A stretch of 64,000 bases of DNA, taken from assembly GCA_030549495.1 (NCBI GenBank), contig JAUIRK010000928.1, forward strand, positions 881,001-945,000. Reading direction: 5' to 3'. A program made the translations under genes and the position numbers. Positions 37,076 to 48,829 of the stretch are shown piece after piece. The number at the start of each line of letters is the position of its first letter. The first letter of the stretch is position 1. The notes under the pieces are model-generated. The model made no database searches, had not been told where the DNA came from, and saw nothing but the letters and a program-made list of their open reading frames with translations. Source of the stretch: Nectonema munidae. Its lineage: Eukaryota > Nematomorpha > Nectonematoida > Nectonematidae.

Positions 37076-37199
37076 AAAAAGTTATCAATCCCTTGGTATA
37101 GAAAATGCAAAAATATATGAGCATGGTAGAAATGACAATGTAAATTTTCTAAATTTCCAGATATTTCCATTGATTCCAAAATTTCCTATTTGCATGCAC

Positions 37200-37432
37200 A
37201 TTTTGGGTTTTAAAATTTTTTATAAGGTTTTTTTTAATTTTTTTTTTTTTAATTTTTGGGGTTTTTGGGGTTTTTCCCCCCCCTTTTAAAAAAAAAAAAA
37301 AAAAATTTTTATTTGAATTTAAATGATGAGTAAAAATAATAAATTACTTGTTTAAACATGAGTTTTTAAAAAATTTTATTTGAATTTAAATGATGAGTAA
37401 AAATAATAAATCACTTGTTTAAACAGGAGTCC
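37200..37432. repeat. Homopolymer ladder and 67-bp tandem duplication
   Basis: From 37200 to 37305 the sequence is almost only runs of T, A, G and C. From 37304 a unit with TTTGAATTTAAATGATGAG repeats with a period of 67 (37312 and 37379) and few differences. The homopolymer part looks like either extreme low complexity or base-calling noise. Confidence 0.7.
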
Positions 37433-38913
37433 AATACAAACTAATGTGTTTAAGAATTGTTTCAAAAGGATCTAAACCTTTATTTTTTATTTCTTCTCTC
37501 CACATGAATAAATATATATTTATTAATTAAATATATAAAATTATTAATTAATTAGTATTTTAAAATTATTAAGTTGGAAAAAATTTTTTAGAGTGGGGGG
37601 GGGGGGGGGAGATAACCCATAAGTACCCAATTTTTTTAACGAGGTATACCAAAAACTAATTTTCAGTAATGTTTTTAAAGTAGAAGCAAATATACAAAAG
37701 GAAGAAAGACACAAAATGGCGTCTATATAATTAGGATAAAAAATGATCTAAAGAAAGAGAGATGTGGAAAATTATGAAATTAATTCCCTGTATTTTTCCT
37801 ATTCAAAAGGTTCTTAAAAGGGAAAGCTCTTACTGGTCTAAAAGTATCCAAGGGGTAAACGCGATTAAAACGTGGTTGACATTCACTTCGATTCATGAAA
37901 TTGTAAAAAGCAGCTTACAATCAATATTCAGCTGGCAAGAGAAGGAAAATTTCGAAAGCCTTTTTGAGTTGGCTTTTGTACAATGAATGCCCTACTAAAC
38001 TTGCTACATCAATTCCACTTTTCAAACCTCATATCAACAAATTATAACAGATAATGATGAGTGTATGTTATATTTTGCCAAAAGTGGCTAAAAACGAATA
38101 TCAACATTTTTATAGGTAATATTTATTTGAAAAAAGAAAGCAATCACAGAAAATTTTGAAAGAAAATAAAAACAGATAGATAACATTACATGTTTTATCA
38201 TGACACGTAAATCGTATTAAAAATTAATGTTTTTGTACATAAAGCCTTGACAAGTTTTACACCTGCATGCATCTCTTTGTCTTTGGTTTATAATCTGGTA
38301 TCGAACCAGTAGCGTCTAGTCACTGAACCACAATCAATATTTTCTTTAGTCGAGTAAAATCCATAATACGATTCTTCATTGATTTAGAAATATTTGACAC
38401 ATTCGAACGAATCAATATAGGTGGTTTACAAAGTTTTTAAATTTTAGCAATTTTATAAAAGTTTGTGACTGTTTGTAGAAGCTCTAGCAGTAAAATTATA
38501 TTGATACTAATTTACCCAGCAGTTGAAAGAAACACTGCGGTGTAGAAGGGAAGATATCCAAACTTGATCAATTTAACGCAAACTCTTCTTTTCTCGTTAC
38601 GGGCTAGGCTATAGTCTACTTTTATATTTATTGGAATATCACCAAGTTTCTCGTTTATTCTTGTTATAGCTTATTGAAACATCCTTAGGGGCTGTTCATT
38701 TTTTTCTCACATTTTTCAATGGGCTATAAATTGAAGGTGAAAATTGAGTATAAATTATTTTGCTTTCTGATTCCTCTAAATTCAAATTACGCAGGTTTAA
38801 ATTGTGATTCAATATTTTGGGCTTAAATATAACTCAGATGCCCAATTTGCAAAGCATTTGACGCAAAAAAAGGTTTCCTCAATCTTAGCTAACTTACTTT
38901 TCATTATCTAACG
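37433..38913. other. Intergenic DNA with a poly-G run
   Basis: A poly-G run sits near 37597-37609. The 74-codon frame at 37762-37986 has a somewhat protein-like composition (WSKSIQGVNAIKTWLTF) but matches nothing I recognise. No other feature was seen. Confidence 0.4.
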
Positions 38914-40452
38914 CAGTGATTCTCAATCTTTTTTCTCTTATGAACCCTTTTCAAACTCAAAATTTTTTTGCGTACCCCTTACTTTTTATTGCTACAAATG
39001 ATGGCTTTATTTATCCAAAATATATGAATAAGTAAGCCGTTTACTCAATTAAGTTAATGAATATTAATATTAATATAAATATTTTGTTCAGTGGTATTTT
39101 TATTGAAATGTAATAATACGAAATACGGTCAACATGAGATACCTTAATGCAAAGATGTACGTAATCATTATGACGTCTCATCTTCAAAATGGTTGTGACC
39201 AGGGCGAGGAAAAATTGACCTTTACTCAGAGAAAAAATTGACTTTATTGACTTTTTAAAGTTTTGTTGAATTGAACAACTATGAACACTTTAGAGAAAGT
39301 ATTGAAAATTATTTCAAAGAATCCATGACTTTGTAATATAACAACATATAATTTATGACATTTTCTGATTTAAAATTCGATCATTTTCTAGCAGTTTTTT
39401 TAGTTTAGAAAAGAGCTTTCTACTTCTAAAGTTAAAACTTGACAATTTTGTAATTTGGGATAAGTACTGCGAGAGATTTGAGAGTTTTCCATATTCATGA
39501 TTTTATTGATTTCATTTTATTTGAATCTATTTTCAAGATAACTTTTAACGCCACATTCGTCTTGAATGAAATAATGTTGAAACAAGTAAAGGCATCTTCG
39601 ACTGAAAAAGTCTCTATGTTGACCTTTTCCTACTAAATCAATGAATCCTGAATATTCTCTAATTATTATTGTTAGCAAGTTTTGACAGATTTTCTTTTTT
39701 TTAACAATTTTTTGATATTTGGCAATAAAATTCCATCATCTTCACCATTAATTTCTTCACTGCTGGAAGATTTTAATGAAAATATTTTGCTGCTTGCAAC
39801 CAATTTGTCAATTTCGTTACAATTGGAACTGAAGTGTTGCTGATAGGTTTGAAAAGAGAACGTCTTTTTCTATTACTAATTTTGAATGATTTAATGCCGG
39901 TAATCTACAATTTTGCAAGATAATTGAACTTTTAAGGTAAACTTGTGTAAAAGATGTAAAAAACATGCAAGAATAATAAAGTTTGGGAATAAAATTCCAT
40001 AACTTCTGCAGCGGATATATCGTATGTAACCGCGTTTGTCACCAAAAAATGCGTCTTACAAAAAACATCTTCATGTTTAACCTGTCAGGCAAACTTTACA
40101 CTAAAACCTTTTATTAGATGAAAAAAAGCCCAACTATCGCGGAAGTGTTGATATAAAGAAGAATTCTTGTATGTATCGCTTATAACAATATTAGACACAA
40201 TGAATCAAAAAGTGTTAAATATAAAAATTGACTTTATTGACCCAAACTCGAAAAATTGACTTTGATTGTGTTCAAATTTTTTTTAGAGTAAACAAGTAAA
40301 GATCTTTTCAAAGAGTTTTTGTTAGACGGAAATAAAACTTGACTTCATTGACTTTTACTCGCCCTGCATAACCAAAATGTACGCTTATTTTTCCCGTATA
40401 GATGTGTGTGCCATTTGTGAATTGATTGGCGTGACATAAGTTGCCGCCCCTG
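38914..40452. mobile_element. hAT MITE remnants surrounding hAT copy B
   Basis: The left part opens CAGTGATTCTCAATC, followed by GTACCCCTTA, a typical hAT MITE pattern. The right part (40367-40452), read in complement, opens CAGGGGCGGCAACTTATG, another hAT-like terminus. These may be the ends of two different elements, with copy B inserted into the right-hand one. The boundaries are uncertain. Confidence 0.4.
39200..40366 (-). mobile_element. Degenerate hAT transposon, copy B
   Basis: It matches copy A (2030-3222) along nearly its whole length, with the same CAGGGCGAG termini and the same decayed C-terminal transposase region on the minus strand. The flanking octamers (GTTGTGAC and CATAACCA) do not match, so its target duplication is lost or one flank has been rearranged. 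Small indels distinguish the two copies. Confidence 0.85.
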
Positions 40453-40614
40453 CTCTAGATGAATAGAGCCTAACACTACACCTCACTTCTTTTCCAAACT
40501 AGATGTCTTTTAGTTATATTTTTAATACAGCAGATCAAATCATGTCTTCCTAGAACACCGTGCACATAAATGAGGAAGCTAACTAGCTCCGACTCTGAGT
40601 CCGTCTCCAAGTAC

Positions 40615-40744
40615 TTAAACCTTTTAGGAGTAGTGGGACACCTGCGTCCCAAGAAATGAAAATGGTCTGCTTTAGATATATAAAATTTAATTGAAAAAGA
40701 AAGCAGACAAATAGTCTTCAAAAGTTTATTTCTCAAAGGGTTAA
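40615..40744. mobile_element. TTAA MITE related to family T
   Basis: TTAA at 40615-40618 and 40741-40744 bracket ACCTTTTAGGAG on the left and TCTCAAAGGG on the right. AAGCAGACAAATAGT in the interior links it to the units at 10238 and 25397. Confidence 0.6.
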
Positions 40745-42884
40745 AAAATTCGACTACGATTCCTAGATATCGACCTTGACTTCCATCCTTTAAAATATCT
40801 GGGGATTTTCATCTCTTGCAACTCTGGTGTCGTACTGCTCCTCAAAGCGATGGAAAGTAATTTTTCAATTTATTATGAGAATAAAGGCCTATATAGATTA
40901 TGGATTTTTAACATATTTTCTTTCATTTTTAAGGCATATTTTTAAATTCTTCCTTGAAACTGTTTTTTAAATAAATATCTTTATCCTAAAAAGATATCCA
41001 ATTGATATTTAAGGTAAACCATTTTGGATTTCTTTTTTGCTCATCCTAAAAACTCATCTTGAACATTTTTTTCCTAAAATATTGGCGACATTTTAAATAT
41101 TCTAGCTCACTCTAATCAGGAAAACGTGGTTATGCCACTGGTTGGTACCTTTTCCTTACTTTTAGTCCTATAGAGAAAAAGGCGAAATTGAAAAGGTTTA
41201 TTAAAAAGTGTAAAGGTATTACGTTTTGAAATATGTTTAGTTTCTTTTTTGAGGAAAGATTGCAAAGAAAAATGAATTTAAACATAGTATATGCGGGCAG
41301 CCTATATATAGTAAATAATTTTTGCGTGTAAGTAGTACACGTCACGTAATGCCTAGAGGTGCTCATTTTATATTTATTTCAGAAATAATGATTAACATGG
41401 ACAATATATATAATTAAATATAATGTTCAAAAAAGCTTTGTGAGGCAGCAATGTTTGACGTATAAATCGAGTACATTTACATAAATAGCAAGTATGTAGA
41501 GAAAAGATAATACATTTCGTCAACAAATTTTGACTCAGGTCATAAAACATTCCTCAGATCACGTAATATAAAAATAAGGCTTGTTTTTACGTGTTTAACT
41601 TTGCCAAGCTTTAAGAAAGATATATGCACATAATGGTTGTTTCTAAAATTCCTATCGCGATAGAGTAATAATGTATTTTACATATAATACCTATATGCTA
41701 AAAAATTAAATGTTTTATCTACTGTGGATAATTTACATTAATATTCAAAGTTATTGTCTTTTTTTGTCGCCGAAAGGCGAACTACGTAAGCCCTTTGATA
41801 TGATTGAATAATTTTTTAGTTTTAATCAATCAAATTAGTCTAGAATCGAACCTATTATTTTGAATATTCAAATCAACTGTAGACAAATCTAGGATCTCAT
41901 TGGCTAAAATTCAATCATTTTCAACCGTTCATATATAATATTTGATATATACGAACAATCTAAATTTAATGAGGGCATTGCCATCGGCAGCGACTGGCCT
42001 AGGGCACTAAGAGAAAAATTAGTATCACTTACTAATTGGATTAGTAAAAGATGACTTAACTAACTTTATTAGTTAGAACTACTAATTATGCTATTTTAAC
42101 AGATATAAGTAAATAAAATACCAGATGGAGCATACTCATGAAGATACAGAGAAGGCCTCATTTGAAGTATATACAAGGATAAATTTAAATGGCGTTAAAT
42201 GTAAAGATATTGTATTTTTAAATAATGGATTTTAGGATATATTCTTCAAGTTGTTTTTAGAGATATCCTTACAACAAAATCTTAAAAAAGCTTTAATTTT
42301 TGATATCCTTTATTTCTGAAATGTGAGGGTGTCATTCGTTTAATGAAAAAGAAGATAAAGCTAAGAATTTTGCTGAACTCGTATAAACTGATACTAAAAA
42401 GGAAAATAGTTTTTGATGAAATTCTGGAAGTAGATACTCATCTACTTGATCCACGTACAAAGTTAATAGTAATTTTTTTTACACAATATTAGATTGCCTT
42501 AGAAATGAGTTAGAGAGCATAGTAAATGCTCATTCAAATTTTAAAAATCTCTTTAGACAAAATGAACCTAAAGTATACCTTGAACATAATGTTAGTACAC
42601 ATTCAAATATGGGTCAATCATATCCCTTCAAATTTCGAGACTTTTCCTAAAATCGATAGATGCATCTTTTGATACCATTTTCATGGTAGTTGAATGACCT
42701 TCTCATGCCAAAAACTGTCCATCAATATCAAAAATTAAAATATTCCAACAAAAATTTGACATGATCTGTGTTTAACCGTATAACTTATGGTCTATATTAT
42801 ATGCTCCCTTCAAAATTTATAACTATATACAGTTGTAAAGGCATAACACTTTATATATTTAATTTTTTCAATAATCATGGCCAC
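40745..42884. other. AT-rich DNA, nothing recognised
   Basis: No supportable gene was found. The frames near 41130-41366 lack known motifs. Some TTAGT-rich low complexity occurs near 42020-42090. Confidence 0.4.
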
Positions 42885-43375
42885 CTTTTAGAAAATGTCA
42901 ATCAAAATTTTGATTGATGAGAATATATCTAATTAAATATTCCTTCAAACTTTACATAAAATATATCTTTTTATGCTGAATCGGCCATGCTGGTTTCATT
43001 TTTGGACTCATTTTTTACATTTAGGATTTGAAAATACCTATACGTGTATATAAAATTTGCAGTTTACTTCTAAAAATTGTCTCCAAAAACATTCATTCAA
43101 ATTTAACAAGGAATATATCTTTTTATATCAAATAAACCATGGTTTTATTTCTAGATTCAGATTTTGGATTTATGATTTGAAAATATCTGACAGTGTTAAT
43201 AAAATTTGCGGTTTACGTCTGAAAACTATCTCCAAAATATTCTCTCTAATTATACATGAAATATATGTTTTTATACCAAATCAACCATGCTAGTTTCATT
43301 TCTGGACTCAGTTTTTGCTTTTAAGGTTTGAAAATATCTACAAGTTTTAACGATTTTTTTTTATACCAAATCGTG
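42885..43375. repeat. Tandem array of the satellite-like unit, locus 2
   Basis: About three imperfect units of roughly 140-150 bp. Each contains ATATCTTTTTAT, a CATGCTAGTTTCATTTCTGG-like block, GATTTGAAAATA and a TCTCCAAAA block. Single units of the same repeat lie at 18930-19190 and 47755-47990. The 78-codon frame inside is a by-product of the repeat. Confidence 0.7.
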
Positions 43376-43445
43376 TTTAATCTGAAACCAGCTTGTTTAT
43401 TTTTGATTGTGTATTATTTCTGAAGAAAATATTTTTCGATACTTT

Positions 43446-43684
43446 TCAGCAACTTAAATAAGGCACTGAAAAATTAAAATGTTGAATTAAAGCTATTCCT
43501 CGTTCTGCGTTATCATTGACAACTTCAATTTTATCAATACGTGATTTGGCGCCTTTGAAATCAATTTTTTCTTTGCAAAGATAGTTTAAAGAATTTTTTT
43601 GTTTTTCCGATACGAAATCAGCTAAATTTACATTTCGATTATTTTGTTCGAATAATTTTTTCCTGTCCAATTTTATTTTTAATT
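43446..43684 (-). mobile_element. C-terminal fragment of an E1-type transposase
   Basis: The minus-strand frame reads LADFVSEKQKNSLNYLC, then IEVVNDNAERGIALIQHFN. The VVNDxAER motif is the same as in the element at 56903-58736 (SLRVVNDAAER), and the spacing to a preceding hydrophobic FxVLxxL-like helix is similar. No terminal repeats were found. This is a third locus carrying that transposase type. Confidence 0.6.
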
Positions 43685-44329
43685 AAAGCTGGTATTTTGT
43701 CATCCGTAAATGAAAACGAAACCGGGAGTCGCTCTTTAAGAAGGAGTCGGAGTCATAATAATTATTAATTAAACAAAAGTGGCTGTCATTAGACATTTAA
43801 TAATTATTACGACTCCGATTCCAAATTTCAAAAAAAAATTAGGATAACTTTTTTCGAGACTTTTCAATGATAAACTGTTGGTTATCAATACAAAAATAAC
43901 AAAAATTTAACTGATGCTACATGTAAAATTTGACATTTGTGATAACACAATATGAAACATGGTATGTAATGGTAAGGGCTTAGTAAACATTATGATGCTG
44001 TAAAACTGAATTTGTGAAATAACCTTGAAAATGGTGCGTATTTGACATGTTTTGAAAGGCAAAGTTGACATATTTTTTATAAACAATTTAGAGTTTTGCT
44101 TATAACATTCATCAATGTGTTTTTATATTTTGTTTTATTTGTGTATCTTTCACTGGCGGATCCAGAAATGGACTATGGGGGTGGGGGCAAATTAGAAATA
44201 TTAATTTTGTTGGTTTTTTAAATTGCAGACGATGTCATCATCGTCTATCAAAATTTCTTAACAAAATCCAATTTTTTAAGTCAAGATCATCATCATTATC
44301 ACCGAAGAAATATCAAGGATTTAATTTAT

Positions 44330-44513
44330 TCTTTTATAGAGACTGATTCTGCAGAAGTTTCAACTGTTTCAACATCCAAAAAGTTTTCAAGATGCAAATT
44401 TTGCCTAAGGAAAGATGACAAAAAACAAAGATAACGTGCTCGAAATGTGAGAGTTTTATCTGTAAAAAACACCAAAACATACTTTGTGGAAATTGTGCTT
44501 TGTAGATTTCATA
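44330..44513 (+). mobile_element. piggyBac C-terminal Cys-rich relic
   Basis: SRCKFCLRKDDKK is followed, after one frameshift, by ITCSKCESFICKKHQNILCG, then NCAL and a stop. The CxxC, CxxC, CxxH, CxxC layout is the piggyBac C-terminal finger. The catalytic part is not present nearby. Its sequence differs from the two other C-terminal fingers in the window, so it is from a separate family. Confidence 0.55.
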
Positions 44514-45074
44514 ATGATAAAAATGATGAATTGATTTTATGCTAATAAAATTCTAATTTTACTTTATAAAGTTTCAATTCATATCTTCATGTTTAATTAT
44601 TCTGTTATTTTTAGTTTGATAAAATAGTTACAAATAACCGTGAAGAAGTGTACTAAAAATATTTTACAAAAATAGATGGCGTTAAATTTAAAAAAGAAAC
44701 TTTTATAATTATTAATTTTACATATTTAACATTTATTATGCTTGTTTCTTTACGAACTATTCTATATTGATTTTCTATCAATATTTTTACAAACTATTTT
44801 AGGGTTTTTTACCCCACCGCACTACTTAAGGTAAAAAACATTACCGCACTAACTAAGTGTTAAGTGAATAAGTTTATGTTGCATCGTGTGTGTGTGGTGC
44901 AGGTGTTCAGGTGTTGGTAGCCTGTTGACTTCGCTACCTTGGTTATGTAGTAAAATTTCAGATTGTTCTCCAGACAGTAATAAAAAAATTTATACTACTT
45001 TATTGTGTTAATCTTTAACCAAATAATGAACATATTTTACGCGATTTTTATAATTTTGTTTTTTTTATTTTCAG

Positions 45075-45600
45075 ATGGCATCAGCAAGGAAAATGACATA
45101 TCAGGCAGAGTTCTTTAATTATGGCTTCACAGAAATAGAGGACAAAAGACAAATGAAGCCTCAAAGTGTCGTTTGTATGAAAGTACTGACTTCCGAGTCT
45201 TTCAAAAAGAAACAACTGAAGAAACACTTGGACAAGGTTCATTGCCATCTGTCTTCCAAACCACGGGAATACTTTGAGGATCTGGAAAAAACGGTCAAAA
45301 GACAGAGACTGGAAAGCAACAAGAGTGCAACGTTTGACCAACGTTCAGCTGCTATAGCTTGCGGCTGTAAAAATGGCGGAAATAATGGGTGGGCAGAAAG
45401 TAGCTAAACAACTGAATACAGTACCTTTGTCTGCTAGAGTTATTAAAGAAAGAATTTCCATCTTGGCAGAAAATGTGAGAGAACAAGTGATTTCTTCAGT
45501 AAAAAAAGTAAAGAGTTTGCCATTTAACTTGATGAGACCACAGATGTAAGTAGCAATTCACAATTGATGGTATACATTCGATATAGGGGCTCTGATGAAA
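45075..45600 (+). mobile_element. BED-finger hAT transposase, N-terminal fragment
   Basis: The ATG follows a splice-acceptor-like tract (TTTTTTTATTTTCAG). The protein starts with a BED-type finger (SVVCMKVLTSESFKKKQLKK, then HLDKVHCHL) as in ZBED5/SCAND3-like proteins derived from hAT-Charlie. After a deletion and a frame change it continues VKMAEIMGGQKVAKQLNTVP. After another frameshift it gives LDETTDVSSNSQLMVYIRY, the family's first catalytic Asp block. The remainder is lost where the sequence joins a retroelement fossil near 45600. Dead. Confidence 0.8.
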
Positions 45601-47745
45601 TCGGTTGGCCACGTTTCATTTCCCTTGGGGTATGGAATGCTGGTCCATGGTGAGATCGGCATATACAATACATCCCCCATAGACTTGGCTTTACAGCGAA
45701 TGAGGATTGTAAGAGAAATGGCACTGCACAAAGAGATCCACACAAAGGACGAAGTACTGCTCTCCTATCTCTCACTGGTAGAAAAGACAGTAGAACACCT
45801 GGATCATGAATCCCTGACTCAGCTCCACAACTCCCTGAGGACGAACATAATCGCCCTCCATACCAACTGGCCAAGAGCTGGATCAACATCATCCTCCGTT
45901 CTTTCTGCTGCCAAAATCTCGAGCATCCCAGACGCCCTTCTTCCCCGCGCTCCAGCTCCATCCTTTCGAACCGCTTGTGAATCAGCAACATCCGCATCCC
46001 GAGGAGCAGAAAAAGTAGATGGATGACTGGAGGGAAGGGTGAGAAGGGGAAGAAATCCGGGCAACGCAGGCCCTCGCGAGTCCGCTTAGAGGTGACCGGT
46101 TGTGCTCCTAGCGCATGGAAGCGCTCCAAAGCACTAGTGATTACTTTCACCCTAGAGAGGGCCGCCGGCCACTAGCGACGCCATCCTTCCCCCACCTAGG
46201 CCCCAGAGGTCACGACAGCTCTTGCTGACAATTACTGGGCCAGCCAAGATAGCACCAGCGCCCCAGGGTCCTATTGGCTTTTCTATCAGAAACCTCCCAG
46301 AGAGGCGTAGACAGTATATTCTCCAGGGAGCACCGCCTAGTCCCGATAGGGAAATGTGACTTCCCCACGAGTTGGAGTCCCTGAGATAGAGGAGGGAGAA
46401 CCCGCTTCTCCATTGCATTTCCTGACAACTCAGGATTTGAACTCCTTGTTAGGTCCCCAGATGCCAGTGTCTCTAGGAATGTCAACGGGCCGGGTAGAAG
46501 AAGAGATCAATAGTCAACCCTTGTTTCTGACCAATGAAGACAGAGATACGCTGTTAGGAACGGAACCTCCCACAAGCTCCCAGTACTAGACGCCTTGATA
46601 AATCGGAATGAGGTCCCCCCCCCCCCCCCACAAGCGTATTCAGAATTTCTGGGTTATTATCTAAGAAGGGGACGTATTCCCCCGAGGAGTTGAGAAGACT
46701 GTTCACTTCAAGATTGTCTGGAGAATACGAAGACAATCCACTTCCTCCTGACTCTAGTTATAAAAGTGATCCTGAGGGGATCCCCATCCAAAACGAAAAT
46801 GAAGAGGAAAACGAAGAAAATAAAGGAGAAGGGGAGAGGAATGAAGTAGAAAAAGATCCCGAGGGAAAACCAAAAGAAAAAGAGAGACAAATAGAATCCA
46901 TTCTAGCAATAACTAACTGACAAGAAACTGTAGAAGGTTCGAACACGGCACAAAGACCCTGACACTGCCCTAGAATGCACACTTTAAGGTCTCAGAACAC
47001 ACTTTTCGGCCACCCAAAGATCTCCGGAATCGCAAGATTAAAAGAATTCTACTAAAGGGATACTTCCCCGTATTCAAAGCAAATACGAAATTCAGGACAC
47101 GTTCTAATTATTTGATGTTTCCTCAGACACAACGAAGATTTATTCAGAATGAAGTAATACCTGAATTAGAACAAAAAGGAATCATCCAGAGGTGTAAAAA
47201 CCCTAGGGTTATTATTCCATGCTTTTTGGTACCTAAAGTAGGGGGCAAGACAAGGTTGATGGCAAATTTCTGTTTCACCAAAGACCTTTTTCAGCCTCCC
47301 AACTTGCGTTTGATAGCACCCTTCCAACTAAAGTACATTGAAGAAAAATGGAACTGAGCAATCCGTAATACAAACTGCCAAAAAAAAACACTGGGCATTC
47401 CAAGGATTTCTCACAGGAAATTTTGCAAAAAACATTAAACACCATTAAAGTTTTTCAAGAAAGAATCCTACCAGAAAAGATAAAGAGCATCCTATATTTG
47501 AATGACTTCCTACTCCTTCCTCCAAGGATAAGACCCGCACTAACGAAATAGGGAAGAAATTTGTGAAATTCCTTGAGAATTCTTGAGGCATCATAATAAA
47601 TAAAGACAAAAGTATTGTCAAGGCGACACAAAAGATTTTGTATCTAGGGGTTGACATTAACTTAAAAAATAAAACCCTAGCGAAACCACCCAAAAACAGG
47701 GGGATAATCCTTGAGGAATTATGTGGCAGCATAATAAATAAAGAC
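45600..47745 (+). mobile_element. Broken retroelement fossil, probably DIRS-like
   Basis: A GC-rich, plus-strand retroelement remnant. It has a possible gag-like region near 45600-46030, an acidic linker near 46690-46920 and reverse-transcriptase-like sequence near 47112-47735. The RT part shows FLVPKVGGKTRLMANF and a leucine-rich YLNDFLLLP-type block in place of the usual YxDD. Its layout recalls DIRS-type elements more than Gypsy, but this is uncertain. Terminal repeats, RNase H and a recombinase or integrase were not identified. It is broken in several places. Age cannot be set without relatives. It abuts a hAT transposase fragment on the left, which it may have interrupted. Confidence 0.5.
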
Positions 47746-47754
47746 TATGTCAAT

Positions 47755-47990
47755 TATTGTCTCCAAAAATATTTTCGAAATTTCAAATAAAATATCTGTT
47801 TTTATACCAAATCGACTATTCTCATTTTATTTCTGTACTCCAATTCTGCTAATACGGTTAAAAAATATCTGAAAGTGTCAATTGAATTAGTGATGTATGC
47901 CTGAAAGTCAATTCTGTAAAAAAATTTCAAAAAAAATCGTTATATATTGGTTACATAGTAAAAATATCATTTCTTTTATATATTTTGGTT
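47755..47990. repeat. Dispersed satellite-like unit, locus 3
   Basis: Matches the units at 18930-19190 and 42885-43375 through CTCCAAAAATATTTTCG, TTTTTATACCAAATCGAC, GATGTATGCCTGAAAG and ATCGTTATATATTGG. It starts within about ten bases of the apparent right edge of the retroelement fossil. Confidence 0.6.
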
Positions 47991-48829
47991 TATAATTCTT
48001 TGTTTTATCATGTTGAGTATGAAATATTTATTTAAAAATATAGTAAAACGTATTGTAAAATCTTTTGAAGATTGATATGAGGGAAGGAAGTAACCTGAAT
48101 AATTGAAAAGAGAACGTGTGATCAAAAGAAATAATTTTAAAAAAGATCTTTTTAGCAGCTTTCTGGCATGACAGAGCCCGGGGAACGACAACAACAACAA
48201 CAACTATGCATTGAATCAAGCAATTGAAAAAAGCAGAGATCGATTTTCCTTAGAAAAAGAGGGAAACATGTTGTTTTGAAGATATTTGCATGAATCTGTA
48301 ATTTATGTTTTATCTTACTTTTGCAATGAGATTGTACTTAGAATCGAATTTTTTGTTGGCCTTTTTTGGTATTCGATGATTAGCGTGAGTGAGTGTGTGC
48401 GATCGATATAGTAGTTCCTTGAAACACTCTCTCCAAACACATTATACTATTTTTCCCAGTTTGAATTTATATTTTGCTCTCTTAACCTTTTTCTCATGAA
48501 TTGGCATATGTAGAAATTCGATCTTGAGTTCTTATCTAGGATTACGATGGTACTTTACTCACATAAAGAGAGATAAATCCGTTTCTGGGCATCGGAACAA
48601 GCTTAATTCATTAATGATTTTTAATAGGCATGGCCATAGCACATGTTTTTTTTTTTACAATTTACGATCTTTTGAGTTGAGTTTATTTTTAATATATATT
48701 TTAATTTTATTGTTCGATGCTACCTTTTGATTATTTAGCAATTTGATTTGTGTTCTACTGTGAAAAGAAAATTTTATGTAACGAATGGTCTTGTAACTTA
48801 TGCTTAAGATAAAGTTGCAAAGACATGTT

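Noticed and set aside
42885-43375. CRISPR-like array
   Set aside because: Units are long, adjoin without unique spacers, and the host is an animal; it is a tandem repeat.
45524-46150. 208-codon minus-strand frame
   Set aside because: Shadow on the opposite strand of a GC-rich retroelement fossil, with no recognisable domain.
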